In this document: positions 36,572-47,394 of the stretch, piece after piece
How the letters are laid out: each line of letters begins with the position of its first letter
Position numbering within the stretch: position 1 is the first letter of the stretch
Assembly: GCA_000320605.2 (NCBI GenBank)
Contig: KB445795.1
Coordinates: 557,867 to 621,866, forward strand
From: Gelatoporia subvermispora B
Lineage: Eukaryota > Basidiomycota > Agaricomycetes > Polyporales > Gelatoporiaceae
Length of the DNA: 64,000 nt
Reading direction: 5' to 3'
The notes under the pieces: generated by a model
Seen by the model: only the letters and a program-made list of their open reading frames with translations
Database searches by the model: none
Told to the model about the DNA's origin: nothing
Program-made: the position numbers and the translations under genes

Positions 36572-37514
36572 ATCCCGGGTTCCGAGGGTAAGGAGGGATT
36601 TCAGAGGCCTTCGCGCCCCTCGGACACTCTACCCCTCGAGCACCCCGCACGTGCTTGAGGGGAACCTTGTAGGCCGTCGGCACCGCCGCGACCCACCAGC
36701 TCGATCGCTCCCCGAGGTGGACTGCCCGCATGTGGCGCTGTCGTCTTGTGCAGCGGAGGTCAGATGCGCGGAGGTCTCGGTCCCCTTGATAGGAGTGAGC
36801 TGAGTACTCCTCACTTGGCGTTGCCGCACACCGGATTTAACTCGTGGGGCCTGAGCTAGGAGACCTCTGCCCGTCTCCTCCCCGCTGATCCGGTGAGTAC
36901 TCAGCCGCCCTTCTCCACGCTCGAGAAGATGCTCACTCGCTCGCTCCTGTTGCAGAGACGAGCTTTTCATTGTGCGCGTGCCTTAGCCGATTGGGACAGC
37001 CTCGCGCACCTCTTCCCGAGTAAGTGGCGCCGCCACTTTTCGGACGCCGTCTCGTACTCACGCGCACCTCTCTGCAGGCGTGATTCCATCCTGTATTCGA
37101 ACGTCGTACTCGAACGTCGTTTCGTCGGCCCACCCTCCTCTCCCATGATATTGCTTTTCGTTTTGGTTCCCTTTTTGGTTCCTCACTTTCGCTCGAATTG
37201 TATCACCATGTCTGACTTGCAGTACGAATCTCCTACGTGCACATTGTACGATACGTTGTTGATGTTCCCTACTTCGAAAGCCCCTTGTTTTCTGCCGTGT
37301 GGCTGTTCTTGTATTTGTAGTTTGACATGTACTTTTACCGAGATGCGCAGCCGAGCCGCTCGCGCATCCTCGAATGGAATCCAGGATTGTTTGGGGAGCC
37401 CAGCTTTGGCTGGTGCTCCCGCAGGCGCTACTCTACGTCTGACGCGGCGAGCGAAGGCAAGAACATCGCATCGGGTTTGCTGATTAGATTAGTGCATTGC
37501 ATTGCGGGCGTGGG
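36572..37514. other. Gene-poor stretch
   Basis: No recognisable gene. A plus frame at 36893-37483 (196 codons) has no family features. Small direct repeats occur, such as TCGAACGTCGT twice at about 37097-37122 and TTTTTGGTTCC-like words at 37157-37180. Confidence 0.4.
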
Positions 37515-37992
37515 GGATGATCGAACGTGCACGAGAATGGCATGCGCGTGCAAGCCGTCTTCAAATTGTGCAATACCCAGACGCGCTCAGGGCGTCGCGC
37601 CCGGCGCCGTAGACGTCACCCTCCATGCGATATTCCCGAGCGCTGTGCGCCTGCCGCGCCTAGACCAGGTCTCTCTTGGTCCAATTGGGACGGCGCGAGA
37701 CTGGATGTGTCAGGGGGGATAAGCTGCAGTCAGTGGTTGGTCAGATCATCGCGGGTCTGGATCCTGTGCGGGGCCTCAGGGTCGCGTTATGTCTCTTGAC
37801 CTGCTCTGGGACTGACCGAGGCTGCCTGGACGAGTACGTCTCGATACCGCGCTCTCACAGGATTTTGGCGTGCCGGATAAGTGCACCATCGTGCAACTGC
37901 GAGCCTTGGACTGGGTGCTGTGGTTACTGGTTACTGGTTACTGTGGTATCCAGGAGGTTTGAACGTGATCTGATCGCTGCTATGGGCCCGCA
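37515..37992 (+). repeat. Dispersed repeat, copy B
   Basis: Partner of the inverted copy at 22470-22925. The order of shared blocks is the same, from the CAAATTG start through the conserved core (37722-37865) to GCTGCTATGGGCCC at 37974-37987. Between core and end, copy B has its own tandem insertion of GGTTACTG (three units, about 37920-37944) that copy A lacks. A weak echo of the last block (ATATGGGCCCGCGTAGC) recurs near 38508. Confidence 0.8.
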
Positions 37993-38874
37993 TAGCGTAC
38001 CACCATCGCGTGGTGAATCACCAGCTTGCGATTTGGCAAGGCCCTGTGCAGCCCTGCAAGCGATCGCACCATTGCCGCCCGCGCTCCCAGCGCAACCGCG
38101 ACCCTCCCTGGGCCATGGCGCAAAAGGGTTATCTCGCGCACCGTATATCACCTTCTCAGACTCGCACGACATATTCCGCCATATTCTGTGCGGTTCCGAC
38201 CAGGGTTACGCGCCGATTCAAGATAGCACGTCCCTCGCACGGCGCGTGTTGTTGTTATTGCTGGGACGACCGAGGCGAAATGCCGCGGCGCCCGAATTTC
38301 GATATATTCATTCGTATTCTACACAGTGAGTGTGGATTGCGAGCATTCTCATGCGCCCGCCGCCGCGTGTGCTCTGAGCGAACGGCGAAGTCTGCGTGTG
38401 TGCCAGGTCCCACAGACTACGAAGATCGCGCTAGGCAGGGTTGTAATTGGAATTTCTCTCATCGCTCCTGTTACTTGCGAGGGGTGTGTATTTGCAGTGC
38501 GCCGGATGATATGGGCCCGCGTAGCTTTTTGGCATATTACATCAGGAAGTTGTATCCATTAATATTCCCCTGTGATACCATACGAAAAACTTGGATTACG
38601 ATAGATCGTTCCCTATGCTTAGCGGCCATCCCGATAGCTCTTTCTCCAGCCATCACCATATGCACAGTTGAAGTCCCTGGCAATGTTCTTCTCGCATCTC
38701 AACAAGTGTCCATGTGTTTTTAATTCGCCAGTGGTAAGATACAAGGATCCTGCGCAAGAAATCAAGAATCATTCTCGAGCAGCTGAGTGTTCCTCCATGT
38801 GATTGCAAGAACCACAGATGATTGACTGGTAATCTGACATGAAAAAAGACTGCACTCCCATCTTGAGCTTTCTC
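37993..38874. other. Gap downstream of the second F-box gene
   Basis: About 880 bp with no recognisable gene. It carries the 3' side of the minus-strand F-box gene and is AT-richer towards 38530-38870. Confidence 0.4.
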
Positions 38875-40488
38875 CTAATTTACTACAACGACATTCGGGC
38901 ACAAGCAGCGAAGATGCACCAAGTCGTCGTTCTCGTTTCCACCCTCCCACATCGGAACACCCTCGAGCTCGATCTCCTCCAGAGGACCAGCAATCCCGTG
39001 AGAACTGCGCTTCTCCACACATTCTCGAAGAGCCTGCAAATCGCTTGTCCCCAGACTGGCCTGGGTGACGTGCAGCCTCCGAAGCATTGGACAGACTCCC
39101 CGAATTGCAAGGGTCCGCATGGCAGTGTGTAAACTGCCGTCTCGCGGGTCGTCAGAGTTGTTGATCCACAATTCTCGGAGCTGAGGAAGCTGCGAGAGTA
39201 TCTTGTTCCAATCGTTCATGTCGAGGGACCTAGCCACGAGCACTCTGACGTTGAACACGTTCAGGCACTGGCTAAGAGAATCGAGGGTAGAGTTAAGCGT
39301 CTCTTGTTCTGCTTTCACAGTGAGCAGCGGCGGCCCTTCATGGCCCCCAATATAGCCCTCAAGGGCAGCAGAATTCTTGCGCGAAATTTTGATGGTCTTG
39401 ATGAGCGAGACGCCGCCGATATCCCTGTAGTCCAATGTGTAGGTTGAATGCCTTATCCAGGCTGTGTTGTCGATGTCGAATTCCATAGAGCATGTTACTG
39501 GGAGGAGCAGGTGCTTCAGAATGGCCTGTATGACATTTACCGGCGTCTTGACGAGGCGGAGCTCAGATAGTACGGGAAAGTTCACCTGCAGGTCAGTATT
39601 ACGCTCGCCGAGGGTGTGCAGTTCTTCGCACACGGAATTTGCGCGGTTGTGTATGCTCAGGTCTCGTAGCTGCGGGCTGTGTTTCAGGATTTCGAGCCAT
39701 TTCGACAGTGGGGGGGCTTTTTTGGTGTTGTGGAGGGAAATTGACAAGTACGTCAAATGAGGAAATGTGGGGGCAGGGTCGGGTAAACACAGCACGATAG
39801 AGTCGAGATCAAGAGAACGGAGATGCGACAAGTTGCCCTGAAACACCATCTTCGGATGAATGAAAAAAGGGGGGCGCCTGTGCCCTTCGCATTCCTGAGT
39901 GAACGTAAGAAACAGGCTCTCCAGCTGGGGAGCAGAGCGATCCGTGAGCCAGTCAAACCACTTCTTGAGCTCCGCAGGGCGTTCGATCGCAACGTCGATC
40001 CTCCGGACGCGATGCATGTGCGGCTCGAGTTCCTCCATTGTGCTAGCGCAGCTGCAGCTATCTTTCTCATAGCATCCTTCGATCTCGATGTTCAGCGTCG
40101 ATACTTTCGACCTCCTGAGGAACTCGCGCGTCCTGTCGATGTTCCATGTCTCGATCACTGACCAGAGCAGCGAATTCTCTATTGCGACCTTGCGCCAGTG
40201 TTGGCACACATGACTCGCGTGAAGTATGTCACTGTTGTAAGAAGATGCAAACCACAGGATGCGGGCGAGAATTTCGACAGGCAGACGGGCGACGGTGGGC
40301 GAGAGGAGGTTGCGGCACGACGCCAGGCACCGGAGATCCGCCGCCAGGTGTCGCATCGTGAAATCGATGATCTGACGCAAATTGTCCACCGGCACTTCGT
40401 GTTCTCGGTTTGCTTGGATGCTTTCGAAAATGGATTGTGGGTCTAGATCCATCTTGTCTTGTGCCACCTCAGTGGTTGACGAAGCCAT
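38875..40488 (-). CDS. F-box protein with leucine-rich repeats
   Basis: Probable SCF ligase substrate receptor. The F-box lies at residues ~60-115: ARLPVEILARILWFASSYNS, then ILHASHVCQHWRKVAIENSL, then LWSVIETW. Repeated leucine-rich strands follow, such as LRSLDLDSIVLCLP, LTYLSISLHN, LRDLSIHNRA and LRELWINNSDD. A Cys-rich insert EKDSCSCAS at ~145-150 is unusual. It is a single exon of 537 residues with no low-complexity tail, unlike the F-box gene at 13001. The start is the first ATG in the frame (MASSTTEVAQDKMDLD); the ATG twelve codons later is an alternative. Single-exon structure and family size fit a lineage-expanded Agaricomycete group. Confidence 0.88.
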   Translation of the reverse strand: MASSTTEVAQDKMDLDPQSIFESIQANREHEVPVDNLRQIIDFTMRHLAADLRCLASCRNLLSPTVARLPVEILARILWFASSYNSDILHASHVCQHWRKVAIENSLLWSVIETWNIDRTREFLRRSKVSTLNIEIEGCYEKDSCSCASTMEELEPHMHRVRRIDVAIERPAELKKWFDWLTDRSAPQLESLFLTFTQECEGHRRPPFFIHPKMVFQGNLSHLRSLDLDSIVLCLPDPAPTFPHLTYLSISLHNTKKAPPLSKWLEILKHSPQLRDLSIHNRANSVCEELHTLGERNTDLQVNFPVLSELRLVKTPVNVIQAILKHLLLPVTCSMEFDIDNTAWIRHSTYTLDYRDIGGVSLIKTIKISRKNSAALEGYIGGHEGPPLLTVKAEQETLNSTLDSLSQCLNVFNVRVLVARSLDMNDWNKILSQLPQLRELWINNSDDPRDGSLHTAMRTLAIRGVCPMLRRLHVTQASLGTSDLQALRECVEKRSSHGIAGPLEEIELEGVPMWEGGNENDDLVHLRCLCPNVVVVN

Positions 40489-41004
40489 AGTGTCAAATGT
40501 GGGCCGGTCTCGAGATGCGGCGGGAGGGATGCCGACGATGAGTCCTGAAGAAGGGGCCCTGGCTCAAGGTGTGGCTCAGCCCTGGGTGCAGGTAAGATCG
40601 AGGAGGAGTTTGGAACGTCGAACTCAATCGGCGAGTTTTTATGCACGGGCCCCGGACTCCCGTCTGAGCGCTCGGTCGGGTGAAAGACTGTGGTTGTGGC
40701 CAATTCATCCAAGCAGTTCAAGAGGCATCTTAGTCGCAAGCGGATGCCACAAGCTAAAGAGCCAGCAAAGCGTGGAGATTACTGAAATTATAGGACAAAG
40801 CATGCAACAAAATCCGATACGACAAACAAACATATGCGCCCCTCCACCTGAGATGCGACCCTGAATATGATACACAACAAACAACAAAGGCACAGCGCGT
40901 ATCTACAACTCCGACCGTCCGTCTCGTAAAAGCGGGCACTCTTGTGCCCGTATACATACAACAGCGCCGCGCGCACCAAACTTGGTATACGCGAGCATAC
41001 AAAT
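40489..41004. promoter_or_regulatory. Upstream region of F-box gene, 3' region of Pns1-like gene
   Basis: A 516-bp gap between two genes on the minus strand. No TATA box, repeat or RNA gene was recognised. Confidence 0.4.
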
Positions 41005-43730
41005 CTAGAACAAATCCGATCCCGGGAACAGCTGCGATTCCTCGCCCTCGACCTCGCCTTCCTCGTCGCTCTCGAGGTATGACGCGAGCGGCGGACGGAG
41101 CACCGGCTCCGGGTGCACAGTGCGGCTCCCCCGCTGGCTGAGCGGGAGACGCGACAGCGAGTGGTGCGTGGAGGACGCGGGGGAGAACGGGTCGGGGTAT
41201 GGCTGCGCCTCCGCGGGTGACTCCTGCTCGAACGGGTCCGGAGTTGGAGCGCGTGGGGGCGGGGATGCCGGCTGGTACGGGGGTGGGGTCATCTGCAGGG
41301 GCGGGACCGGCGCGTGTTGGGGAGGGAGCGGGTTGCGATAGGGGCGTCGCTCGGGCTGCGGGAGCTGAGGCTGTGGGATGGGGAACTGCGTGCGCGGAGG
41401 TGGGGGCCGTTGTGGCGGAGCTGGAGCTGGTCGTCTACGGCTCTCGTATTCGAACTAGCAGCTTATCAGACCCATGAAATGATGAGTGGTGCGACGTGTA
41501 CTCACTGCCTCGAAGACTTCCTGTCGCCGCCTCTTACCTACGTCCTTGTCTATACAATAGCAAATGTATAGAGTATCCGCACTGAAAGAAGAATATCTCC
41601 TTTAGTGGGCATTTCAGGGACGAAAACGGACAATCCACATACGTGTCCTTCACGAGACCAATACAGAACAACCCTACAAGCGCGGTTACTCCTCCGGCGA
41701 GCATGGCAGCTGACAACGCCTGTTGTGGTGCATCAAGTGTATGCGCGACAAATAGATAGGTTCCCAGCGCAAAAGGGAAAGTGAGCGTCAGCGGCGCAAC
41801 TGTGAGAAGGGTGAGCGGAGCTGCACAGCATTATCAGTCTTTCTGAATCCACGGGAAGAACCCAATGCGCCACTTACGTTCCGTCTTAAACCGTCTCCTG
41901 TAATTCACCAACGAGGGATTCTCCGCCGCACCAGTGAGGGCCCGCGCGCGCTTCGCGCTCGGGAAGAACGCGTCACCCGTCAGGCCCGTGTATATGAGCG
42001 CGTGCGTGCTCAGCGTGCCCGTCACGTTCTCGAGGTAGCCTACCGCGAACGTCGCGGCGGGGCCCAGGAAGCGCATGTAGAGCGGGAGGTATGCGGGGAG
42101 CGCGCGCAGACCCACCGTGAGGGTGAAGAGCGCGCGGAGTGACGCGACGATGAGCGCGGAGAGGATGACAGTCCCAAGCGAGGGTTGTGTCGCACGGAAG
42201 AGCGCGGCATGGATCGTGTGTGTCGACGTGGGCGGCGGCGGAGGCAGCGTCGGACTGTACAAGCAGGCGTGAGTACGAGCGAACTGGATAGCACAGCTTC
42301 CACGAGAATGACAGGGACTTACTCGCTGAAGTACCACGCGCCGATGACCCCCGCACAGGCCACACGCAGTAGTCCGCGCGCAACGCCCCACGTCCACAGC
42401 CATACCACAACCGTTCCTGCGATTGCCCAGTTTGCCCACCCGCGGACATGCCACTCCCATCCACTCGGATTGCCGGCAGGATGCGTGAAGTAACCGACCA
42501 ATAGCAGACGGAACGAGAGCGTGATGAAGGGGATCGAGATGAGGAGGGTCGCAAGGAGGACAGCAGGCGAGAGGGCCAGAAGGAAGGGGTTGGCGACGAG
42601 GAGGCGGGTCGTGAGTGTGAGCAGGGACGACGCGGTGTGGATCTCGCGCGGAAGCGTCAGGAGTCGGCGGGCGGTCAGTAGCGATAGTGCTAGTGGAATC
42701 AAGGAGAACAGCCGGAGACTTAAAGGAACACGATTGGTATTCGTGCATCTGATGATGAATAGCGCACTCACCCGACAGTTTCCCCCCACGTTGGTTCCTG
42801 ATCGCCATCCCACATAAAGCTGCCCACAAACGCCCATATCGCCGAGATGAACAGCGTCGCCGGGATGAACACAGATGTGCCAATCATCACCGGCTTGACG
42901 AAGATGCGGAGGAGGAAGACGTGCGCATATGCAACGATAGCACTCAGGAAGATTAGGATCGTCAATAGCGGGACGGTATGCAGTAGTGTAGTATAGGGGA
43001 GATTGCTGCGAGACGGACGCGTTGTGAAGAGGAGCACGATCGAGAAGACGAGACATAGGCTGAGTCCAGTGCACCATACGGTGATCCATACCGAATCGTT
43101 GAACTTCCGCCGGCCGCGCGGGACGTAGCGGGGGTCCGGGAGGGAGAAGACATCGAGTGGTCGTGTGCGGCCGTCCCGGGGGAGTAGCGACTCGGTCAGC
43201 GATAGCGTGACTGCAGCTCGCGGCGGGGGCGGGGGCTGGTGTGGTTGTGATATTCGCAGGGGACGTGGTGACGAATGCGAGGGCGAGCTGAGGATATCGG
43301 GTGGCGGATTGCCAGAATCCGCGGACGAGTTTGACGGAGACGGTGATGGCGAGCGCAAAGGCGACGCATGCGCCAACCAGCCCTTCACACTCTCTGCATT
43401 GGACGCCCCGAGGAGGGGCATCGTATGCGACTGGTGACGAGACCTACCTGGCTCCTCTTCGTCCAGACGTAGGTACGGATCATCGTCCTCCGCACCCCCT
43501 AGCTGCTCCTCGTCTCTGCGCACGGTTGTTCTGCTCATGCTGCTCGTGTGCAAATGTGGGTCGTCCAGGTCATCCAGGTCAGTCTCGTTGATGTTCCCGC
43601 CGCGGGAGCCGTTGTCGGTGGTGAAAGAGAAGAAGAGTGGCTGGGAGGACGATAGGCTGGACGCGGCACCACTATGTTGCCTCTGGAGGAATTGGGAGGC
43701 GTATGCGGCGAAGGAGGCGGCCATAGCCAA
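41005..43730 (-). CDS. Choline-transporter-like membrane protein, Pns1/CTL family
   Basis: Multi-pass plasma-membrane protein of the CTL/Pns1 family; the transported substrate in fungi is uncertain. The cytosolic N-terminus (~215 residues) is Ser/Pro/Asp-rich. Around ten hydrophobic segments follow, for example VWCTGLSLCLVFSIVLLF, VPLLTILIFLSAIVAYAHVF and LLATLLISIPFITLSFRLLL. Family marks are GTVVVWLWTWGVARG, ENVTGTLSTHALIYTGLTG, and after the last helix the conserved LYICYCIDKDVGKRR. The C-terminal ~150 residues are Pro-rich and acidic (SPAEAQPYPDPFSP). Six exons: 43730 to about 42779, about 42724-42324, 42253-41880, 41821-41641, 41579-41505 and 41455-41005. All joins restore the frame (phases 2, 2, 1, 2, 0). 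The predicted length is about 800 residues, longer than many Pns1 proteins because of both tails. Confidence 0.88.
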
Positions 43731-44038
43731 GACAGAGAGCCTGCCGCAGAATTATGTGCCCTCCTCGAGCTCGTTGCGTGAAGCGTCCTGAAAACGAGAG
43801 TTGAGCTGTGGTATTACGTCCGCACCGCCCTCGTCCAGTCATTCTCTCCCCGCACCCGCAAGCGCTCGTCGGGCGCTCACAGGCTCTTGGCCACACTGCG
43901 CCTCAACAGTTGCCCTTCGTTCAGCCGAGGGTTTTCATGCTCAGCACAAAGACTCAAGGAACTTGGGAGAGAGTGGTAAATAAATTTGTGGCACATTGAA
44001 GCCTCCCATTAGGCCCTCCGGAATTATCAAAAATTAAT

Positions 44039-44043
44039 AAAAA
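44039..44043 (-). terminator. Pol III terminator of tRNA-Ala
   Basis: Five T residues on the minus strand, 17 nt beyond the 3' end of the tRNA; a second T5 run at 44029-44033 backs it up. Confidence 0.75.
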
Positions 44044-44060
44044 GTCAGTGAAGTGCTAAT

Positions 44061-44147
44061 GGACATGTCCGGGATCGAACCGGACCCCTCTCGCAAGCTG
44101 AGATAATCATGCTAAGCGAGCGTGATAACCAACTACACCACATGCCC
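44061..44147 (-). tRNA. tRNA-Ala (anticodon AGC), with 14-nt intron
   Basis: The minus strand folds as a full tRNA of 87 nt. The acceptor stem GGGCATG/CATGTCC contains a G3-U70 pair, the alanine identity element. The A box is TGGTGTAGTTGG and the B box is GGTTCGATCCC, the sites bound by TFIIIC. The anticodon stem CTCGC/GCGAG holds the loop TT-AGC-A interrupted one base after the anticodon by a 14-nt intron (TGATTATCTCAGCT), the normal position for eukaryotic tRNA introns. The T stem is TCCGG/CCGGA. Without the intron it is 73 nt and lacks an encoded CCA, as expected in the nucleus. It sits alone between the Pns1-like and amino-acid transporter genes. Confidence 0.96.
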
Positions 44148-44508
44148 AATACAAACTCGGCATCCGTCAATGTCGTGAGTGTGCGGGAGGCTGGTGACGG
44201 GACGCGTCGGCCGGTTGTGGGCGTCGGTTCGCTCCAAGGGAGTGGTGCGAAGCGATGCGTCGGGCGGCAGGCTTGGCAAACGAGCCTCCGCGAGTGACTT
44301 CATCCACCGGGCGCATCCTTCAGCCATCTATAAGATGCCGCCTCTTATCGCCCCTACCCCGTTACCCCGCCCTTCAGCCCAGCCAATCCAATCCCGCTCT
44401 TCAGACTGAGTCACCCCGCAAATTTCCTGCAGTCAAATACCCAACCCGCTAGCCTGCCGTCGTCCGAGCCCGCCACCCCCACCAGCCAGCGCAGGCCCCG
44501 TTTCCTTC
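44148..44508. promoter_or_regulatory. Upstream region of tRNA-Ala and of the amino-acid transporter
   Basis: A 361-bp gap. A TATA-like CTATAAGATG at 44327-44336 lies about 180 bp before the transporter ATG, followed by a C-rich, pyrimidine-biased leader. Confidence 0.45.
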
Positions 44509-46619
44509 ATGTCTCGCTCGAATTACCCTGGTCCCCCGCGCAACTCAGACGAAGGCCGCACAAGCATGGCCAGTGCGACGGATAACCGTACCGTCAATAG
44601 CGACCACGACGCGGAGAAAAAGATGATGTATGCAAAGGAGGGAACACATCCCGTCCAGCAGGATGCGTTCGATGTGTATGGCGATGATGAATCGGCAGAC
44701 AGTGCGTATTTTTGTTTGCTTCGAGTACACGTTGAATAACACTAAACGTACTGTTTCACAGTCAAGTACCGCACAATGGTGTGGTGGAAGGCCGCCGCTC
44801 TCATGCTAGCAGAGACAGTGTCCCTCGGTGTGCGTATTTCCCCCAGCTCGTAGGATGTCTCGAAATTTACTGCCTTCACAGATCCTCTCCATTCCCTCCG
44901 TCTTCGCAAGCCTCGGCATGGTCGCAGGCTGCATCCTCGTCATCGTGCGTATTTAACCCCACCCTCTCCACCGCCCCGGCTTACCCCACCTGTCATACGC
45001 AGGGCCTCGGTCTCGTCGCGACCGCGTCTGGCTACCTCATCGGCTCCTTCAAGGTGCGCTACCCGCAGGTGCACAACATGGCGGATGCGGGCTACATCCT
45101 CGCGGGACCCATCGGCCGAGAGGTGCTGGGCACGGCGCAAATCATCTTCATGGTCTTCATCTGCGGCAGCCACGTCCTCACGGGCATGATCGCGTTCGAC
45201 ACCATCACCGCCGGCGCGTCGTGTTCCGTCCTCTGGGCGGGCATATCCGCGATCGTCTGCATGGTCCTCACCATCCCCCGCACGCTGAACGGTATTTCGT
45301 ACCTTAGCGTTGCGTCCTTCATATCCATCATCAGTAAGTCGGCGCGTGTTTTCCGGCGGTCCGTGCTCATCGTGTGACTGCAGCTGCGGTTCTCATTACG
45401 ATGATTGGTGTTGGAATTATCGGCCATCAGGGCACTGTCGCAGTCACCGCTAAGTTGAGCTTTGCGAGCGGTTTCCTGGCCGTCACGGACATTGTGAGTA
45501 TACAACGAAATGCCTCGAAGCAGTCGGTATCTAATCCATATCGCAGATCTTTGCCTATGCCGGACACGTTGCATTCTTCACCTTCATCGCGGAGATGAAG
45601 AATCCTCTCGTACGTTCCCTTTCTTACCGTCACAAAAATTTGGCTCTAATGGTGCGGTCATACAGGACTTCCCGAAAGCGCTGTACATGCTCCAGATTGC
45701 CGATACGACTCTGTACCTCATCGTCGGTATTGTTGTCTACGCATTCGCGGGTCCCAACACCGTCTCCCCCGCGCTCGGCAACACTGGCGAGACCCTCCGC
45801 AAGATCTCGTATGGTATTGCGCTTCCGACCATTTTCGTTGCGGGTGTCATCAACGGGCACGTTTGTGCAAAGCTGGTGAGTACATTTGGTGTGAAGGCAG
45901 CCGAGTACAAGCTGACATCATGCATCCGAAGATCTTCGTCAGAATGTTGGTATTTGCTCGAGCCCTCAACTGTATAATGACTAATTCATGTCGTGCAGAT
46001 TCCGCATGAACGATGGGACGAAGTCAAGACACATGACATCTCACTCCGTACTCGGGTGGCTGACCTGGATCGGCATCTGCGTTGTCATCTGGGTGATGGC
46101 CTTCATCATTGCTGAAGTGTAAGCACGATCGCTCAAGCGTCGCATTCACATGCTCACGACTATCTCCAGCATTCCTTTCTTCAATGACCTGCTCGGAGTC
46201 ATCAGTGCGCTCTTCGCGAGGTAAGCTGCGCTTCTCGCTCGGATCTTCGGCAGTCGCTCACAGCCTTCTCTGTTTAGTTGGTTCACCTACGGCATCTCGG
46301 GCATCTTCTGGTTCCACCTTACGCCGCCGTCTGAGCGGTGGAGCACGCCCTGGCAGCGCGTCAAGACCATCTTCTGGGGGTCTCTTGTTCTGGTGCGTGT
46401 CTAAGCCCCACTGACGACTATTAACCCCTAACCCTAAGCTCATTCTGCAGGCGGGCGCTTTCATTATGGTTGCGGGCCTGTACTCCAGTATCAACAGTAT
46501 CGTTGAGGGTACGTCGTTCTGTGTTCGCTTACAAGGCCGTGGCTGATCTACGTTAATCAGGCTACCGCGCGGGCTCATTTGCTGCCCCGTTCACTTGCAC
46601 GAATCAGGCGCTGGCCTAA
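44509..46619 (+). CDS. Amino-acid transporter, AAAP family (fungal MTR type)
   Basis: Proton-coupled uptake of neutral or aromatic amino acids, as for the Neurospora N system (inference from family). The hydrophilic N-terminus (~65 residues, MSRSNYPGPPRNSDEGR) precedes KYRTMVWWKAAALMLAETVS and LGILSIPSVFASLGMVAG, the conserved first helices. About eleven helices follow, including GTAQIIFMVFICGSHVLTGM, FAYAGHVAFFTFIAEMKNP, SYGIALPTIFVAGVINGHV and WIGICVVIWVMAFIIAEV. The stop is at 46617-46619 after FTCTNQALA. The gene is split by roughly eleven short introns: after DDESAD, after AETVSLG, after CILVI, after SFISII, after VTDI, after EMKNP, in IFVR, and others. It is followed by the TYR1 and ILV2 genes. 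Confidence 0.92.
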
Positions 46620-47394
46620 ACGGCTTGGCCTGCTATTTAACTGATGACAATCAGTCATGAACCACACGACAACGATTATCGCAATGCTGCGCACGCACAC
46701 ACGTACATCCCAACACTAGCTGAACATAGAGGAATCAAGATACCCTCGCAGAGTGTCCGTGTATATCGCTGGTCGTGCTACATTATTCCCGTCATATAGT
46801 AGCTGGTGTAATGCTAGAAGGCTGGACCCTGGATGTAGGTTACCTGGTGTACCGTTCTATGCATTAGGCGTAGTGTAATAGTAATTCATACCGTTCTCAC
46901 ATCGCACGTTGGTGATCGAAGCGCACGAGGGAGACGAGGATCCTTTCCGGAACGTAAGGCTATCAACGCAGCGATCGTCGAGAACCTGCCATGCGCTAGA
47001 AGGCTTCGCGGGTAGGCCTTCGATCATATTTGTTGACGCTGCTTTGCACTAGTGTATGCCAACGTTGATAATGGCACACGACAGGAACAATACAGCCTTC
47101 CATCCACGAGCTGAGTGTTAAGCGAGTAGGGTGATCGTCACTTCCAAATTAGGAAGTCGGCAAATGAGAAGCTAGTGCGTGTGGCTGGTTTCACCGAGAG
47201 ACTCGACCTGCCTTGTCACCGGCCACGCCTGCTTTCTTGTATTTATACCCTCACCGCCGGGTCCTTCTGGTTGCCCCTGAACTGCACGCGATCCTCTGGC
47301 AGTGCTATAAGTCTCTTCCTCGGGCTCTTGGGCGATATCTCCACACTTCAGGCATTAAGGCGTCAAACAAGTCATTCCAGATAGACTTGCTAGG
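46620..47394. promoter_or_regulatory. Gap between transporter and TYR1
   Basis: A 775-bp gap holding the transporter 3' UTR and the TYR1 promoter. A TATA-like TATTTATACC at 47239-47248 lies about 150 bp upstream of the TYR1 start. No gene or repeat was recognised. Confidence 0.5.

Noticed and set aside
46420..46440. Telomere-like CCCTAA words (AACCCCTAACCCTAA)
   Set aside because: Only about two irregular units inside an intron of the amino-acid transporter; too short for an interstitial telomere array.
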